Of a DNA stretch of 64,000 nucleotides, positions 50,012-58,835 are shown in pieces (the stretch's first letter is position 1; the number at the start of each line of letters is the position of its first letter). A program made the position numbers and the translations under genes. The stretch is from Streptomyces panaciradicis (GTDB lineage Bacteria > Actinomycetota > Actinomycetes > Streptomycetales > Streptomycetaceae). Under the pieces are notes generated by a model that ran no database searches, was not told the origin of the DNA, and worked only from the letters and a program-made list of their open reading frames with translations. The stretch spans positions 62,001 to 126,000 of the forward strand of contig NZ_JAMGBF010000019.1 of the NCBI RefSeq assembly GCF_023516615.1, in the 5' to 3' direction.

Positions 50012-50737
50012 ATGGTGAGGCGGGCGACGGTCAGGACGGGCGGGGACAGCGGCACCGGGGGCGGCTCCGGGGGTTCGCGGCGTACGGCGGTGAAGGCGGC
50101 GCGGCGGCCCGAGCTGCGGCTGTTCGATCTACGGCCCTTCGAGGGCGGGGAGTTGGAGCCGGACGGGGACTACGATGGTCTGGAGTTCCGGGAGGCGGAC
50201 CTCGCCGGTCAGGACGGCGGAGGCGCCCGGTTCCTGGACTGCGCGCTGACCGGGTGCGCGGTGGACGAGACGCGGCTGCACCACGCGCGCGTGCTCGACT
50301 CGGTCCTGACGGGGCTGCGGGGTGTGGGCACGGACCTCGCGGAGTCGACGCTGCGGGATGTCGAGCTCGTCGACGCCCGCCTGGGCGGGGTGCAGCTGCA
50401 CGGCGCGGTGCTGGAGCGGGTGCTGGTCCGCGGCGGCAAGATCGACTATCTGAACCTGCGCGCGGCCCGGCTCAAGGACGTCGTCTTCGAGAGCTGTGTC
50501 CTGGTCGAGCCGGACTTCGGGGGCGCCCGGCTGGAGCGGGTGGAGTTCGTCGACTGCGTGCTCAAGGGAGCCGACCTGACCGGGGTGGAGCTGAAGGACG
50601 TCGACCTGAGGGCGGCGGCCGAGCTGGACATCTCGGCCGGGGTGGAGAGATTGGCCGGGGCGGTGATCAGTCCGTCCCAACTGATGGATCTGGCGCCGGT
50701 GCTGGCGGCCCAGATGGGGATCCGGGTGGAGGGCTGA
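50012..50737 (+). CDS. Pentapeptide-repeat protein
   Basis: 241 residues. From about residue 60 there are many A(D/N)LXX-like five-residue units, e.g. 'LEFREADLAGQDGGGARFLDCALTG', 'STLRDVELVDARLGGVQLHGAVLERVLV' and 'VEFVDCVLKGADLTGVELKDVDLRAA'. These fold into a right-handed quadrilateral beta-helix. Some relatives mimic DNA and protect gyrase (Qnr/MfpA); others have no known role. The 50-residue Gly/Arg/Ser-rich N-terminus is not part of the helix. The start at 50012 has GGGGG just upstream; ATG 49937 is an in-frame alternative. Confidence 0.85.
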   Translation: MVRRATVRTGGDSGTGGGSGGSRRTAVKAARRPELRLFDLRPFEGGELEPDGDYDGLEFREADLAGQDGGGARFLDCALTGCAVDETRLHHARVLDSVLTGLRGVGTDLAESTLRDVELVDARLGGVQLHGAVLERVLVRGGKIDYLNLRAARLKDVVFESCVLVEPDFGGARLERVEFVDCVLKGADLTGVELKDVDLRAAAELDISAGVERLAGAVISPSQLMDLAPVLAAQMGIRVEG

Positions 50738-50741
50738 CGCA

Positions 50742-51362
50742 GTGGGGAGCTTCTACGGGAACGTGCTCGTGGCACGGGCGTGCGACGAGGTGGTGCCGCT
50801 GCTCGACGGGCCGGACGGGACCGGGATACGGGGGTTCGCGCTGCCGGTCGGCCCCGGCCACACCGCCGTCTACCCCGACCCGGAGACCGACGCGCCGGAC
50901 CTCGCCGGGCCGCTGAGCCGGCTGCTGGGGGCGCCGGCGCTGGGATCGTACGTGTTCGACTCGGACGTACTGATCATGCATCTGTACGTGGACGGGGAGC
51001 TGAGACACGCGTACGACTCGTGGCCCGGGTACTTCGACGAGCCGGCGGCCGACGAGGACGGGAACCCGCAGGACGAGGGGGTGTTCGCGTTCCCCGAGCC
51101 GGCCGGCGCCGACCCCGAGCCCTTCGTCCCGCTGGCCTTCGGCCCCGTGGACCGGGAGGCGCTGGAGTCCGTGCTGCGGGGCACACCGCTGGACCCGGAC
51201 GACGGCCAGGACGGGCGGTACGTGTTCGCCAACACCCAGCACTACGACGCGATGCTCTGCCTCGGCCTGAACGCCTGCCGGCTGAGCACGGGCTACCACT
51301 ACCTCTCGCTCGGCGGCCTGCCGCACGAGACGAAGGCCGAGGAAGTGCTGGCGATCGGCTAG
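50742..51362 (+). CDS. Hypothetical protein following the pentapeptide-repeat gene
   Basis: 206 residues starting at GTG 50742, 4 nt after the previous stop, so probably translated from the same mRNA. The sequence is acidic with no signal or membrane segment ('ACDEVVPLLDGPDGTGIRGFALPVGPGHTAVYPD', 'MHLYVDGELRHAYDSWPGYFDEP', 'GLNACRLSTGYHYLSLGG'). It looks like a compact alpha/beta domain found in paralogous Streptomyces proteins. No function can be named. Confidence 0.72.
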   Translation: MGSFYGNVLVARACDEVVPLLDGPDGTGIRGFALPVGPGHTAVYPDPETDAPDLAGPLSRLLGAPALGSYVFDSDVLIMHLYVDGELRHAYDSWPGYFDEPAADEDGNPQDEGVFAFPEPAGADPEPFVPLAFGPVDREALESVLRGTPLDPDDGQDGRYVFANTQHYDAMLCLGLNACRLSTGYHYLSLGGLPHETKAEEVLAIG

Positions 51363-51384
51363 GAGCCCTGGACGGGCCCCGCCG

Positions 51385-51885
51385 TCAGGAGACCCTGGGG
51401 AAGCGGGCCTGGAGGGTCCAGATCGCCGGGTTCTCGCCGAGGTCCTCGTGCAGGTCCACCAGGTCGGCGAGCAGGTCGTGCAGGAAGTCCCGGGCCTCGC
51501 GGCGCAGTTCGGCGTGGGAGAAGGTCAGCGGGGGTTCCTCGGCCGGCATCCAGTCGGCCTCGATGTCCACCCAGCCGAAGCGGCGCTCGAAGAGCATGCG
51601 GTCGGTGGACTCGGTGAAGTCCAGCTCCGCGTGCTGCGGCCGCGAGGCGCGCGAGCCCGCCGGATCACGGTCCAGCCGTTCCACGATGTCGCACAGGGCC
51701 CACGCGAAGTCGAGCACCGGCACCCATCCCCAGGCTGTGGACAGTTCCCGGTCCTGCTTGGTGTCGGCGAGATAGACGTCGCCGCAGAACAGGTCGTGCC
51801 GCAGGGCGTGGACGTCCACGCGCCGGTAGTCCGTCTGGGGCGGATCCGGGAAGCGGTTGGAGAGGGCGTAACCGATGTCGAGCAC
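51385..51885 (-). CDS. Hypothetical protein, uncharacterised Streptomyces family
   Basis: 166 residues from GTG 51885. Soluble, with 'HDLFCGDVYLADTKQDRELSTAWGWVPVLDFAWALCDIVERLD' and a C-terminal helical 'REARDFLHDLLADLVDLHEDLG'. The start codon is 39 nt from the divergent M1 peptidase start. It converges on the 50742-51362 gene with 22 bp between stops. No motif suggests an activity. Confidence 0.65.
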   Translation of the reverse strand: MLDIGYALSNRFPDPPQTDYRRVDVHALRHDLFCGDVYLADTKQDRELSTAWGWVPVLDFAWALCDIVERLDRDPAGSRASRPQHAELDFTESTDRMLFERRFGWVDIEADWMPAEEPPLTFSHAELRREARDFLHDLLADLVDLHEDLGENPAIWTLQARFPRVS

Positions 51886-51923
51886 GTACGAGATGGTGTC
51901 ACGCCCCGCATAGGATCTCTGAC

Positions 51924-53330
51924 GTGTCCCGTTTCGCCCCCGTCGCCCCGGCCGCCGTCACCCTCCTCCTCGCCCTCACCGCCTGCTCGGGAGGCGTCCA
52001 CGGCACCCCCGGCGGCTCGGGCGTGCACGACCCGTACTTCCCGAAGGCGGGCAACGGCGGCTACGACGTCGACCACTACGACCTGAAACTCGCCTACACC
52101 CCCGGCAAGGGTGGCCGGGGCGACCACCTCACCGGCACCGCGACCCTCACCGCCCGCGCCACCGAGGACCTCTCCGCCTTCGACCTCGACCTCAAGGGCC
52201 TGGACGTCGAGGACGTCACCGTCGAGGGCCGCCGCGCCCGCTTCCAACGCGCCGGGCAGGAACTCACCGTCCGCCCCCACGACGACATCCACGCCGCCGA
52301 GACCTTCCGCGTCACCGTCCGCTACTCCGGCACGCCCGAGACCATCACCGACCCCGACGGCTCCCAGGAGGGCTGGCTGCCCACCACCGACGGCGCCCTG
52401 GCCCTCGGCGAGCCGACGGGCTCCATGGCGTGGTTCCCCTGCGACAACCACCCCTCGGACAAGGCGACGTACGACCTCGCCATCACCGTGCCGAAGGGGC
52501 TGCAGGCCGTGTCCAACGGCGAGCCGACCGGCGAGCGGACCAGCGGGAACCGCACGACCTCCACCTGGCACACCGCCGAGCCGATGGCGAGCTACCTCGC
52601 CACGGTCGCCGTCGGCCACTTCGACATCACCCGCTCCACCATCGGCAAGGACCGTCTGCCGTCGTACGTCGCCGTCGACCCGGCGGAGGCGAAACCGGCC
52701 CGCAAGGTGCTGGCGAAACTCCCCGAGATCATGGAGTGGGAGGAGTACAACTTCGGCCCCTACCCCTTCTCCTCCACCGGCGCGATCGTGGACCGCCCGC
52801 AGGACGCCGGCTACGCCCTGGAGACCCAGAACCGTCCCGTCTTCCCCGGTGCCCCCGACACCGGCACCCTCGTCCACGAACTCGCCCACCAGTGGTACGG
52901 CGACTCCGTCACGCCGAAGACCTGGCGCGACATGTGGCTCAACGAGGGCTTCGCGACGTACGCGGAGTGGCTGTGGGACGAGGACCACGGCGGCGACAGC
53001 GTGCAGCACACCTTCGAGCACCTCTACGCGCACGGCGAGGACGAGTACCCCGACCTGTGGTCCTTCCCGCCGGGCAGGCCCAGCGGCGCCGCGCACATCT
53101 CCGACTCCCCGGTCTATGTGCGGGGCGCGATGGTCCTCCAGCAGATCCGCCGGACCGTCGGCGACGACACCTTCTACGACATCATCCAGGGCTGGGCCGC
53201 CACCCACCGCCACGGCAACGCGGACACCGCCGAGTTCACGGCGTACGTCGAGAAGAAGGCCCCGGGCAAGGACTTCGACGCGATCTGGCGGGACTGGCTG
53301 TACGGAAAGGGCAGGCCGGACCACCTGTGA
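51924..53330 (+). CDS. Secreted M1-family zinc aminopeptidase (lipoprotein)
   Basis: 468 residues. Lipobox 'LLLALTACSGG' after a short signal, so it is anchored outside the membrane. The M1 N-domain (YDVDHYDLKLAYTPG) is followed by the catalytic domain with 'HELAHQWYGDSVTPKTW' (first His at 318) and the third zinc ligand Glu in 'WLNEGFATYAEW'. The exopeptidase GAMEN motif is not obvious, and the large C-terminal helical domain of full M1 enzymes is absent, as in the short bacterial secreted group. GTG 51924 has TAGGAT 7 nt upstream: leaderless start. Confidence 0.9.
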   Translation: MSRFAPVAPAAVTLLLALTACSGGVHGTPGGSGVHDPYFPKAGNGGYDVDHYDLKLAYTPGKGGRGDHLTGTATLTARATEDLSAFDLDLKGLDVEDVTVEGRRARFQRAGQELTVRPHDDIHAAETFRVTVRYSGTPETITDPDGSQEGWLPTTDGALALGEPTGSMAWFPCDNHPSDKATYDLAITVPKGLQAVSNGEPTGERTSGNRTTSTWHTAEPMASYLATVAVGHFDITRSTIGKDRLPSYVAVDPAEAKPARKVLAKLPEIMEWEEYNFGPYPFSSTGAIVDRPQDAGYALETQNRPVFPGAPDTGTLVHELAHQWYGDSVTPKTWRDMWLNEGFATYAEWLWDEDHGGDSVQHTFEHLYAHGEDEYPDLWSFPPGRPSGAAHISDSPVYVRGAMVLQQIRRTVGDDTFYDIIQGWAATHRHGNADTAEFTAYVEKKAPGKDFDAIWRDWLYGKGRPDHL

Positions 53331-53367
53331 CGGCGACCCGGCCTGCCCAACGCCCTGCTGGAACAAA

Positions 53368-54330
53368 CTAGTTGACGTTGACGGCCTTCCAGGCGGCCGC
53401 CACCGCGTTGTACTCGGCGCTGCCCGCGCCGTACAGGTCGCTCGCCGCCTTCAGGGTGCCGGTGCGGGCGCCCGCGTAGTCGGTCGAGGACGTGAAGTAC
53501 GTGCTCAGGGCCCGGTACCAGATCTGGTCGGCCTTGGCGCGGCCGATGCCGGTGACCGTCGAGCCGTCGTAGGTCGGGGAGTTGTAGGAGACCCCGTTGA
53601 CCGTCTTCGCGCCGCTGCCCTCGCTCAGCAGGTAGAAGAAGTGGTTCGCGACGCCGGAGGAGTAGTGCACGTCGAGGCGGCCGACGTTGCGCGACCAGTA
53701 GTCGGCGGACTTGCCGTCCTTGCTGGGCTTGTCCATGTAGCGCAGCGGGGTGCCGTTGCCGTTGATGTCGATCTTCTCGCCGATGAGGTAGTCACCGACG
53801 TCGGAGGAGTTGTTGGCGAAGAACTCCACCGAGGTGCCGAAGATGTCGGAGGTGGCCTCGTTCAGGCCGCCCGACTCGCGGCTGTACTTCAGCCCCGCCG
53901 TGGCCGCGGTCAGCCCGTGACTCATCTCGTGCCCGGCCACGTCGAGCGAGGTCAGCGGCTTGACGTTGCCCTGGCCGTCGCCGTACGTCATGCAGAAGCA
54001 GGTGTCGTCCCAGAAGGCGTTGACGTACGCGTTGCCGTAGTGGACGCGCGAGTACGCGGCGCGGCCGTCGCCCGCGATGCCGTTGCGGTTGAAGGCGGAC
54101 TTGTAGAAGTCCCAGGTGACGGCGGCGCCGTAGGCCGCGTCGACGGCGGCGGTCTGGCGGTTGGCCGCGGTGCCGTCGCCCCAGGTGTCGTCGGCGTCGT
54201 GGAAGAGGGCGCCGGTGCCGGAGGTGCCGCCGTTCAGGTCGTACGTCTTGTGCCCGCCGCGTCCGCCGTCGACGAGGTCGAAGCCGCCCGAGGAGGAGGC
54301 GGTGGTGCCCAGGGTCACCGTGCCGCTGTG
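53368..54330 (-). pseudogene. M4-family thermolysin-like neutral protease, 5'-truncated
   Basis: About 320 residues of mature protease are intact: zinc motif 'DVAGHEMSHGLT' and 'GGLNEATSDIFGTSVEFFA' with the catalytic Glu and third ligand, then 'VHYSSGVANHFFYLLSEG' with the active-site His. The C-terminal domain ends 'AAAWKAVNVN'. The secretory signal and FTP/PepSY propeptide that should come first are missing. Homology stops exactly at Ser-Gly-Thr-Val (54327), where the sequence switches to toxin DNA read on the other strand. Without signal and pro-region it should be non-functional. Confidence 0.87.
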
Positions 54331-54780
54331 TACAACCTCACGGTCGACCAACTGCACACGTACTATGTGCTCGCGGGGGCCACGCCGGTTCTGGTTCACA
54401 ACTGCAACGAGAGCGCGTGGACTCCTGACGAGAACTACTCGCCGCAAGCCATTGCTGCCAGGAGCGCGACGAGCAAGGCGTACTACGAGACTCCGCAGGA
54501 TATTCACGATCTTGTGAGTGATGTCATCTCGAATCCGAACTACCCGCAGCGAATGACAGGCCCCGCTGGCAATAGGCGCCCTGATGTGTATGGGGCTAAC
54601 GGAGCTCCCCGAGCGGCTCAAAGGTGGAAGGGTTCAGCCATTTACGATAATGGTGACCCGCTCAGTCAGGCTCGCATTCTAGTCGACGGAAATGGGAACA
54701 TCGCTTACGTTGGAAGGGCCAAGGATGGATCGCATAATTACAACCAGATCATCCCTTACCCATGGGCTACCCGGCCGTAG
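54328..54780 (+). CDS. Orphan polymorphic-toxin tip: end of a Hint domain plus C-terminal toxin domain
   Basis: 151 codons, open from the junction with the truncated protease. It starts 'VYNLTVDQLHTYYVLAGATPVLVHNC', the characteristic end of pretoxin Hint/intein-like domains of actinobacterial polymorphic toxins. Then follow about 124 residues of toxin domain ending 'GSHNYNQIIPYPWATRP'. I do not recognise the toxin family; conserved-looking His, Arg and Asp (RRPDVYG, YVGRAKDGSHNYN) may be catalytic. The large N-terminal secretion/repeat part is absent. GTG 54328 could in theory start translation, but no ribosome site exists. GC content falls here. Confidence 0.75.
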   Translation: MYNLTVDQLHTYYVLAGATPVLVHNCNESAWTPDENYSPQAIAARSATSKAYYETPQDIHDLVSDVISNPNYPQRMTGPAGNRRPDVYGANGAPRAAQRWKGSAIYDNGDPLSQARILVDGNGNIAYVGRAKDGSHNYNQIIPYPWATRP

Positions 54781-54880
54781 TGTTTCATAACGGTCGGTAA
54801 CCGCTATTGGGGGCTGGTGTGGGTGCTTCTCGAATCACTTGGATCAGCCTCCTGCGATATGCATTTTGGGGCCTTAGGTT

Positions 54881-55456
54881 ATGAATGAGATGTCACTCTC
54901 GACTTCGCTTGCCAATGCTGGGCTGTGCTTGCTGGGAAACGCCGATGTGGCTGATCCGCTTATCCCTCCAACTCTCGCAACCTTTGCGACTAGTTGCTCC
55001 TCGGAGGATGGGGCATTTGGGGTGTCGGTCGAATTGGAAGATCCGGAGTTGTGGAGAAAGGCGAACTCTGAGTGGCATGGGCTGGCACTACGTAGTGGAC
55101 TCTTTAGCGAGGCCAGCCCGCTTTTTCTGGTGGCGGTCAAAGGTTCGGATGTCGACTCCGTTGAGTGGCGGTGGGTGCGGGTCAAGTTGCTGGATGACTG
55201 GGACATTATTGGTGCTGGTGCGGCGTCTGGAATTCTTGGGAACGGTTTCTGTCGGCCTTCATTTGTCATGCTGTCTCTCGATGGCGACGCCATCTTGAGA
55301 TGTGACGTTGGGCAGGAATCTATTGATTTCAGTGTTGTGCGCGAGCCTTATCGCGCTCAAACCCTCCGACGGCATGGAGAATGGATGACTGGTTCGCCGC
55401 GTGTCGATGAACTCACTCGTGCTGCGATAATGCGCTGGCTGGACAGTCGTAGTTGA
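54881..55456 (+). CDS. Candidate immunity protein for the orphan toxin tip
   Basis: 191 residues, acidic, beginning 100 nt after the toxin stop on the same strand. Segments 'FGVSVELEDPELWRKANSEWHGL' and 'VEWRWVRVKLLDDWDIIGAG' are typical alpha/beta immunity-like sequence, but no named family is recognised. The gene is clearly lower in GC and uses A/T-ending codons, unlike the flanking genes, which supports recent acquisition. The position downstream of a toxin C-terminus is the main evidence. The ATG at 54881 is weakly preceded by GGGGCC; another in-frame ATG is at 54890. Confidence 0.65.
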   Translation: MNEMSLSTSLANAGLCLLGNADVADPLIPPTLATFATSCSSEDGAFGVSVELEDPELWRKANSEWHGLALRSGLFSEASPLFLVAVKGSDVDSVEWRWVRVKLLDDWDIIGAGAASGILGNGFCRPSFVMLSLDGDAILRCDVGQESIDFSVVREPYRAQTLRRHGEWMTGSPRVDELTRAAIMRWLDSRS

Positions 55457-55589
55457 CTATATGCATTCAGTCAACCTATAACGTGCGACAGTAAACGGGA
55501 GTTCGTCTGTAGCAGGGCTCACGTTGCTCGGGACAGCAGTAGACGACGGCAACGTCAGCGGACGGATGCTGCGCGAAGCGGCGGGCCGT

Positions 55590-56190
55590 CGCCGTCGTAG
55601 GGCCCGGCGATGGCCTCTGATGGGTTGCGCAGAGCGCGGCCGAACGTCGCCGTTGAGTGGCGGAGGTTGTGGAACTGGATCGGCCGTCGGCGGGCGTCGC
55701 GGAGCAGGGCGTTGAAGTGCCGGGACAAAGTGGCCGGCTTCGGGGAGCGAGGGGTTTCAGCGCGGACGGTGCGGGCGCCATTGCGCGCAATCTCCTCCTC
55801 GCGCACGGTGTGCTCCAGGGTTGACTTGAGCACGGAGTGCACGTAGGCCAGGGCCAGCCGCGAGAGGTGCAGCACTGGCAGGTGGTGCGTAGGCGGCCGA
55901 GGCAGGTGCGGACCTCTTTTGCGGTGAGGCGGACGATCTTCTTGGTGCCGAGGCCGGGGATGATGCGGCGGCGGACGCAAGCGGCGTAGCGAGCGTGGGT
56001 GTTCTCCCGAAGCCGGTGGACGGCGATGCGGCCAAGCCGAGTACGTGTGGTAGTTGCTCACGGTGCTATCGACGGTAGCGACAGCAAGCCCGTGGTTGCT
56101 GTCGGCGATCGTTTCGGCGAGTTTGTCGGCAACCTCTTTGCGGGTGGGCGTTCAGCCAGTCTGATGAGGCTTGTCGGATACTGCATAACC
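55590..56190 (-). pseudogene. Tyrosine recombinase, degraded over three reading frames
   Basis: Read 5'-3' on the minus strand, one frame gives 'TRKEVADKLAETIADSNHGLAVATV' (N-terminal arm). A second gives 'VHRLRENTHARYAACVRRRI' then 'GLGTKKIVRLTAKEVRTCL' (core-binding SAM-like domain). A third gives 'LAYVHSVLKSTLEHTVREEEIARN' and box II 'IQFHNLRHSTATF'. These are ordered pieces of one integrase separated by frameshifts and a deletion of the catalytic core between them. It probably belonged to the element that delivered the neighbouring toxin cassette. Confidence 0.78.
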
Positions 56191-56199
56191 CGGGCCCGT

Positions 56200-56727
56200 T
56201 CACCTCGAGGGGAGGTCCAGTTCCTTGCGCAGTACCGCGCACGGGCGGCCCAGGTCGCGGTCCGGGCGGTGGGCGATGACCTCGTAGCCGAGACCGGTCC
56301 AGAAGGCGAGGGCCTTGGGGTTGTTCTCCAGGACGGCGAGGCGGACCGCGGTGCGCCCGGCCTCGCGGAAGCCGTCCTCGACGAGCGTGGCGAACCGCCG
56401 TCCGAGACCCTGTCCGTGCAGGGTCGCGTCCACCATCAGCAGGCCGATCCACGGGTCCGGGTCGACCGGGTCGGGGTGGTGGGCGAGGGTGATGGCGATG
56501 CCGGCCAGCCGGCCCTCGCTGCGGGCGAGCAGGACCTCGGCGTCCGGGTGCGCCAGGTCGTCGGCCAGTGCGGTTGCCACCTGTTCGGGGCGGATGTCGT
56601 CCGGGTCGGGGAACTCGCCGCTGAGCGCGTGGAACGCGTGGTTGGAGGCGTACAGGGCCGTCAGCTCGGTGAGGAGCGGGCCCGGGATGTCGTGGTCGGG
56701 GGTGAGGCGGAGCGGTTCGAGGATCAT
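56200..56727 (-). CDS. GNAT family N-acetyltransferase
   Basis: 175 residues. Motif A 'IGLLMVDATLHGQGLGRRFATLVEDG' has the R/Q-x-x-G-x-G/A acetyl-CoA loop, and 'VRLAVLENNPKALAFWTGLGYEV' is motif B. The substrate is unknown. ATG 56727 is preceded by TAGCGT at 7 nt, which sets the start and predicts a leaderless mRNA. It begins the conserved chromosome again to the right of the degraded integrase. Confidence 0.86.
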   Translation of the reverse strand: MILEPLRLTPDHDIPGPLLTELTALYASNHAFHALSGEFPDPDDIRPEQVATALADDLAHPDAEVLLARSEGRLAGIAITLAHHPDPVDPDPWIGLLMVDATLHGQGLGRRFATLVEDGFREAGRTAVRLAVLENNPKALAFWTGLGYEVIAHRPDRDLGRPCAVLRKELDLPSR

Positions 56728-56959
56728 GCCGCGGACGCTACCCGGACGCGCGGCGGCGGAGCGTCTGCTTTCCCTTGGTCTGGGTCGTGGTCCCGGTGAC
56801 TTTCCGTCGCTCGCCTTGGTTTCCCCCGCATCCACCTCCAGCGCACCGGAGGGAGCAGACGTCACCGTCCCGCCCGCACGGGGACGCGCCCTAGGAGCGC
56901 CGCCCCGGCCTGAGCGAGGATGTCCCCGGAAGCCACGCCGCATTCGGGGACGGAAGCAG

Positions 56960-57340
56960 ATGACCACCCAGCCACCGCCGTACGGGAACCAGCCTCCGCC
57001 GGGCTTCGGGCCGCCGCCCCCGCAGTACGCCCCCACCCCCGCCCAGCCCCCCGCCGAGGGGCCGGAGTTCATGGCGGTGGACGTCCACAACTCGATCGTG
57101 GTCGACGTCACCGGCGTCGCCTTCGAGGACCACGGCGCGGCCGTGGAGTTCTCCTGGCCGGAGATCCAGAGCGTCCACTACAAGGCGAGCCCCAACGGCA
57201 AGGCCCTGATGATGGCGGTGGTCCTGCCGAACGGGCAGTTCTACGAGTGCGTCGTCCAGGCCAAGCCCAAGGCACAGCTCGGTCAGTGGTTCGCGCAGCT
57301 GGCGGCGGTGCTCGGGTACTACCGGCCGATGGGCTGGTAG
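56960..57340 (+). CDS. Small protein with proline-rich N-terminus, unknown function
   Basis: 126 residues. The first 35 residues are Pro/Gln/Gly/Tyr-rich (MTTQPPPYGNQPPPGFG), the rest a single compact beta-rich domain ('DVHNSIVVDVTGVAFEDHGAAVEFSWPEIQSVHY', 'LMMAVVLPNGQFYECVVQAKPKAQLGQWFAQLAAVLGYY'). This resembles a PH-like or TIGR-type small domain of Streptomyces with no known role. Its last 22 bp overlap the convergent Uma2 gene. Confidence 0.72.
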   Translation: MTTQPPPYGNQPPPGFGPPPPQYAPTPAQPPAEGPEFMAVDVHNSIVVDVTGVAFEDHGAAVEFSWPEIQSVHYKASPNGKALMMAVVLPNGQFYECVVQAKPKAQLGQWFAQLAAVLGYYRPMGW

Positions 57341-57921
57341 AGCGGCAGGCCGTCGGTCGGGATCGTCCAGTCGCCGATGGTGACGTCCTCGCCGTAGACG
57401 AAGTCCTTGCGGGTCGCGTAGCGGGGGCCGTCGGGGGTGGGGTGGATGTCGCTGAGCACGGCCCCGGTCCCGGTGCGGGGGTCGAAGATCGCGTAGACGG
57501 GGACGCCGATGAGGGGGTAGTCGCGCAGCTTGGAGACCCAGTCGTTGTCCGGGTTCGAGCGCGAGACGATCTCCACGGCGGCGACGAGCGAGCGGGGGTC
57601 GAAGGAACCGTCTCCCTCCATCTCCGCCTCGCTGATCACCATGACGTCGGGACGTCGCATGACGCCCTCGGGTTCGTCCTCGACGTCGGGCTCACCCGTA
57701 TGGGCCACCAGTTCCTCGGGCATCACCTTCTCCAGGCGCTGCCGGACGCGCAGCACGGTGAGTTCGTGCGGCTTCGAGGGCGACATCATGTCGAGGACGA
57801 TCCCTTCCTTGGTGATCTCGAACTTGCCGGGAAGGGTGTCGTCCGTGGAGTGCACGAAATCCCGCATGACCCGGTAGAGGTGGGATGCGCCCTGCCGCGC
57901 TTCGTCCGGGGCGATGGTCAT
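57319..57921 (-). CDS. Uma2-family (PD-(D/E)XK) putative endonuclease
   Basis: 200 residues. The fold markers are 'GKFEITKEGIVLDMMSPSKPHELTVLRVRQRL', 'MRRPDVMVISEAEMEG' (the catalytic Asp after R-x-P-D), and 'LVAAVEIVSRSNPDNDWVSKLRDYPLIGVPVYAIFDP' with E-I-V-S and the Lys of the D-x-n-E-x-K core. Uma2 proteins are very common in Streptomyces and their target is unknown. GAGGAG precedes ATG 57921. Confidence 0.85.
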   Translation of the reverse strand: MTIAPDEARQGASHLYRVMRDFVHSTDDTLPGKFEITKEGIVLDMMSPSKPHELTVLRVRQRLEKVMPEELVAHTGEPDVEDEPEGVMRRPDVMVISEAEMEGDGSFDPRSLVAAVEIVSRSNPDNDWVSKLRDYPLIGVPVYAIFDPRTGTGAVLSDIHPTPDGPRYATRKDFVYGEDVTIGDWTIPTDGLPLYQPIGR

Positions 57922-57973
57922 GGCGCTCGCTCCTCGTCGTCTGTGCCCAGGGGCAAGGATCGTCGCCTTCATG

Positions 57974-58834
57974 CTAGGCGGCCTCGATGAGATCGGTTCG
58001 GCAGTCACCACAGCGTCCAGGGGCGGGCGAGCGGAAGGCGCGGTCGCAGCCGTCGCAGTTCTGGAGGGGATGGCGAACGGCCGGTTGCGACGCGCGGGGC
58101 CGTACGGGTGGCGGAGGCGGGAGCTGGGCCGTCAGACGGTGGGCCAGCAGGGCGGCCGGGCGGCACAGCGGTTCTGTGGGGAGCGCTGTGGTCAGGGCTT
58201 CTCGTACCGTCGCGGGCGTCACGTCCCGTTCCAGCCAGGCGGCCACGCCCGGGGCCAGGTGGGCCGTGTCCCGCTCGCTGAGGAGCAGGCGTCTGTCGTG
58301 GGTGCGGAGGGTCGCGAGCACCTGCGTGGCCTGCTCGATGAGGGCCGGGGCGGGGTAGGCGGGGCGTGGCACCGGGGGGAGTGGCTTGGGCGCCGTCTCC
58401 CTTTTAGGGCGGGTGCGCTGGGGACGCGGCGCGTGGTCGTCGGTGCGGTGGCCCGGCTGGTTGCAGGAGACCGTCCGCGTGACGATACGGCCGCCGGAGA
58501 CGCGCCGGCGTTCGCGGCGCAGGTAGCCGTGGGCTTCCAGCTCGCGCAGGGCCGCCGCGATACGGGTCGCCCCTTCGGGGAAGCGAGCGGCGAGGGTCTT
58601 GATGTCGACGTGGGCGCGCTGGGGCAGCGACTGGATGTGCGTGGCCAGGCCGATGGCCAGCAGCGACAGCTCCGGATGCTGGGCCAGGTGGTTGCCGATC
58701 ACCGTGAAGCGGGTGGTGTGGCGGGTGTGGTCGTGGACCAGGCCACCGGTTTCGGAATGCCGCCGGATCGGGTGTTTGTTGGCCGCAACGCGGGACTGGG
58801 CGTGCGGGGGCGCGCTAGGGTTTTTCGTGTCCAT
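57974..58834 (-). CDS. Helix-turn-helix protein with C-terminal zinc ribbon
   Basis: 286 residues. The central winged-helix-like HTH is 'LSLLAIGLATHIQSLPQRAHVDIKTLAARFPEGATRIAAALRELEAHGYLRRERRR' (in segments). A proline/arginine-rich linker follows, and the end has four Cys in C-x2-C-x9-C-x2-C ('NCDGCDRAF', 'GRCGDCRTDL'), a zinc ribbon. Such proteins are frequent in Streptomyces and may be plasmid- or phage-derived replication/regulatory proteins. The 5' leader can form two hairpins, one covering the only purine-rich ribosome site. Confidence 0.75.
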   Translation of the reverse strand: MDTKNPSAPPHAQSRVAANKHPIRRHSETGGLVHDHTRHTTRFTVIGNHLAQHPELSLLAIGLATHIQSLPQRAHVDIKTLAARFPEGATRIAAALRELEAHGYLRRERRRVSGGRIVTRTVSCNQPGHRTDDHAPRPQRTRPKRETAPKPLPPVPRPAYPAPALIEQATQVLATLRTHDRRLLLSERDTAHLAPGVAAWLERDVTPATVREALTTALPTEPLCRPAALLAHRLTAQLPPPPPVRPRASQPAVRHPLQNCDGCDRAFRSPAPGRCGDCRTDLIEAA

Positions 58835-58835
58835 C

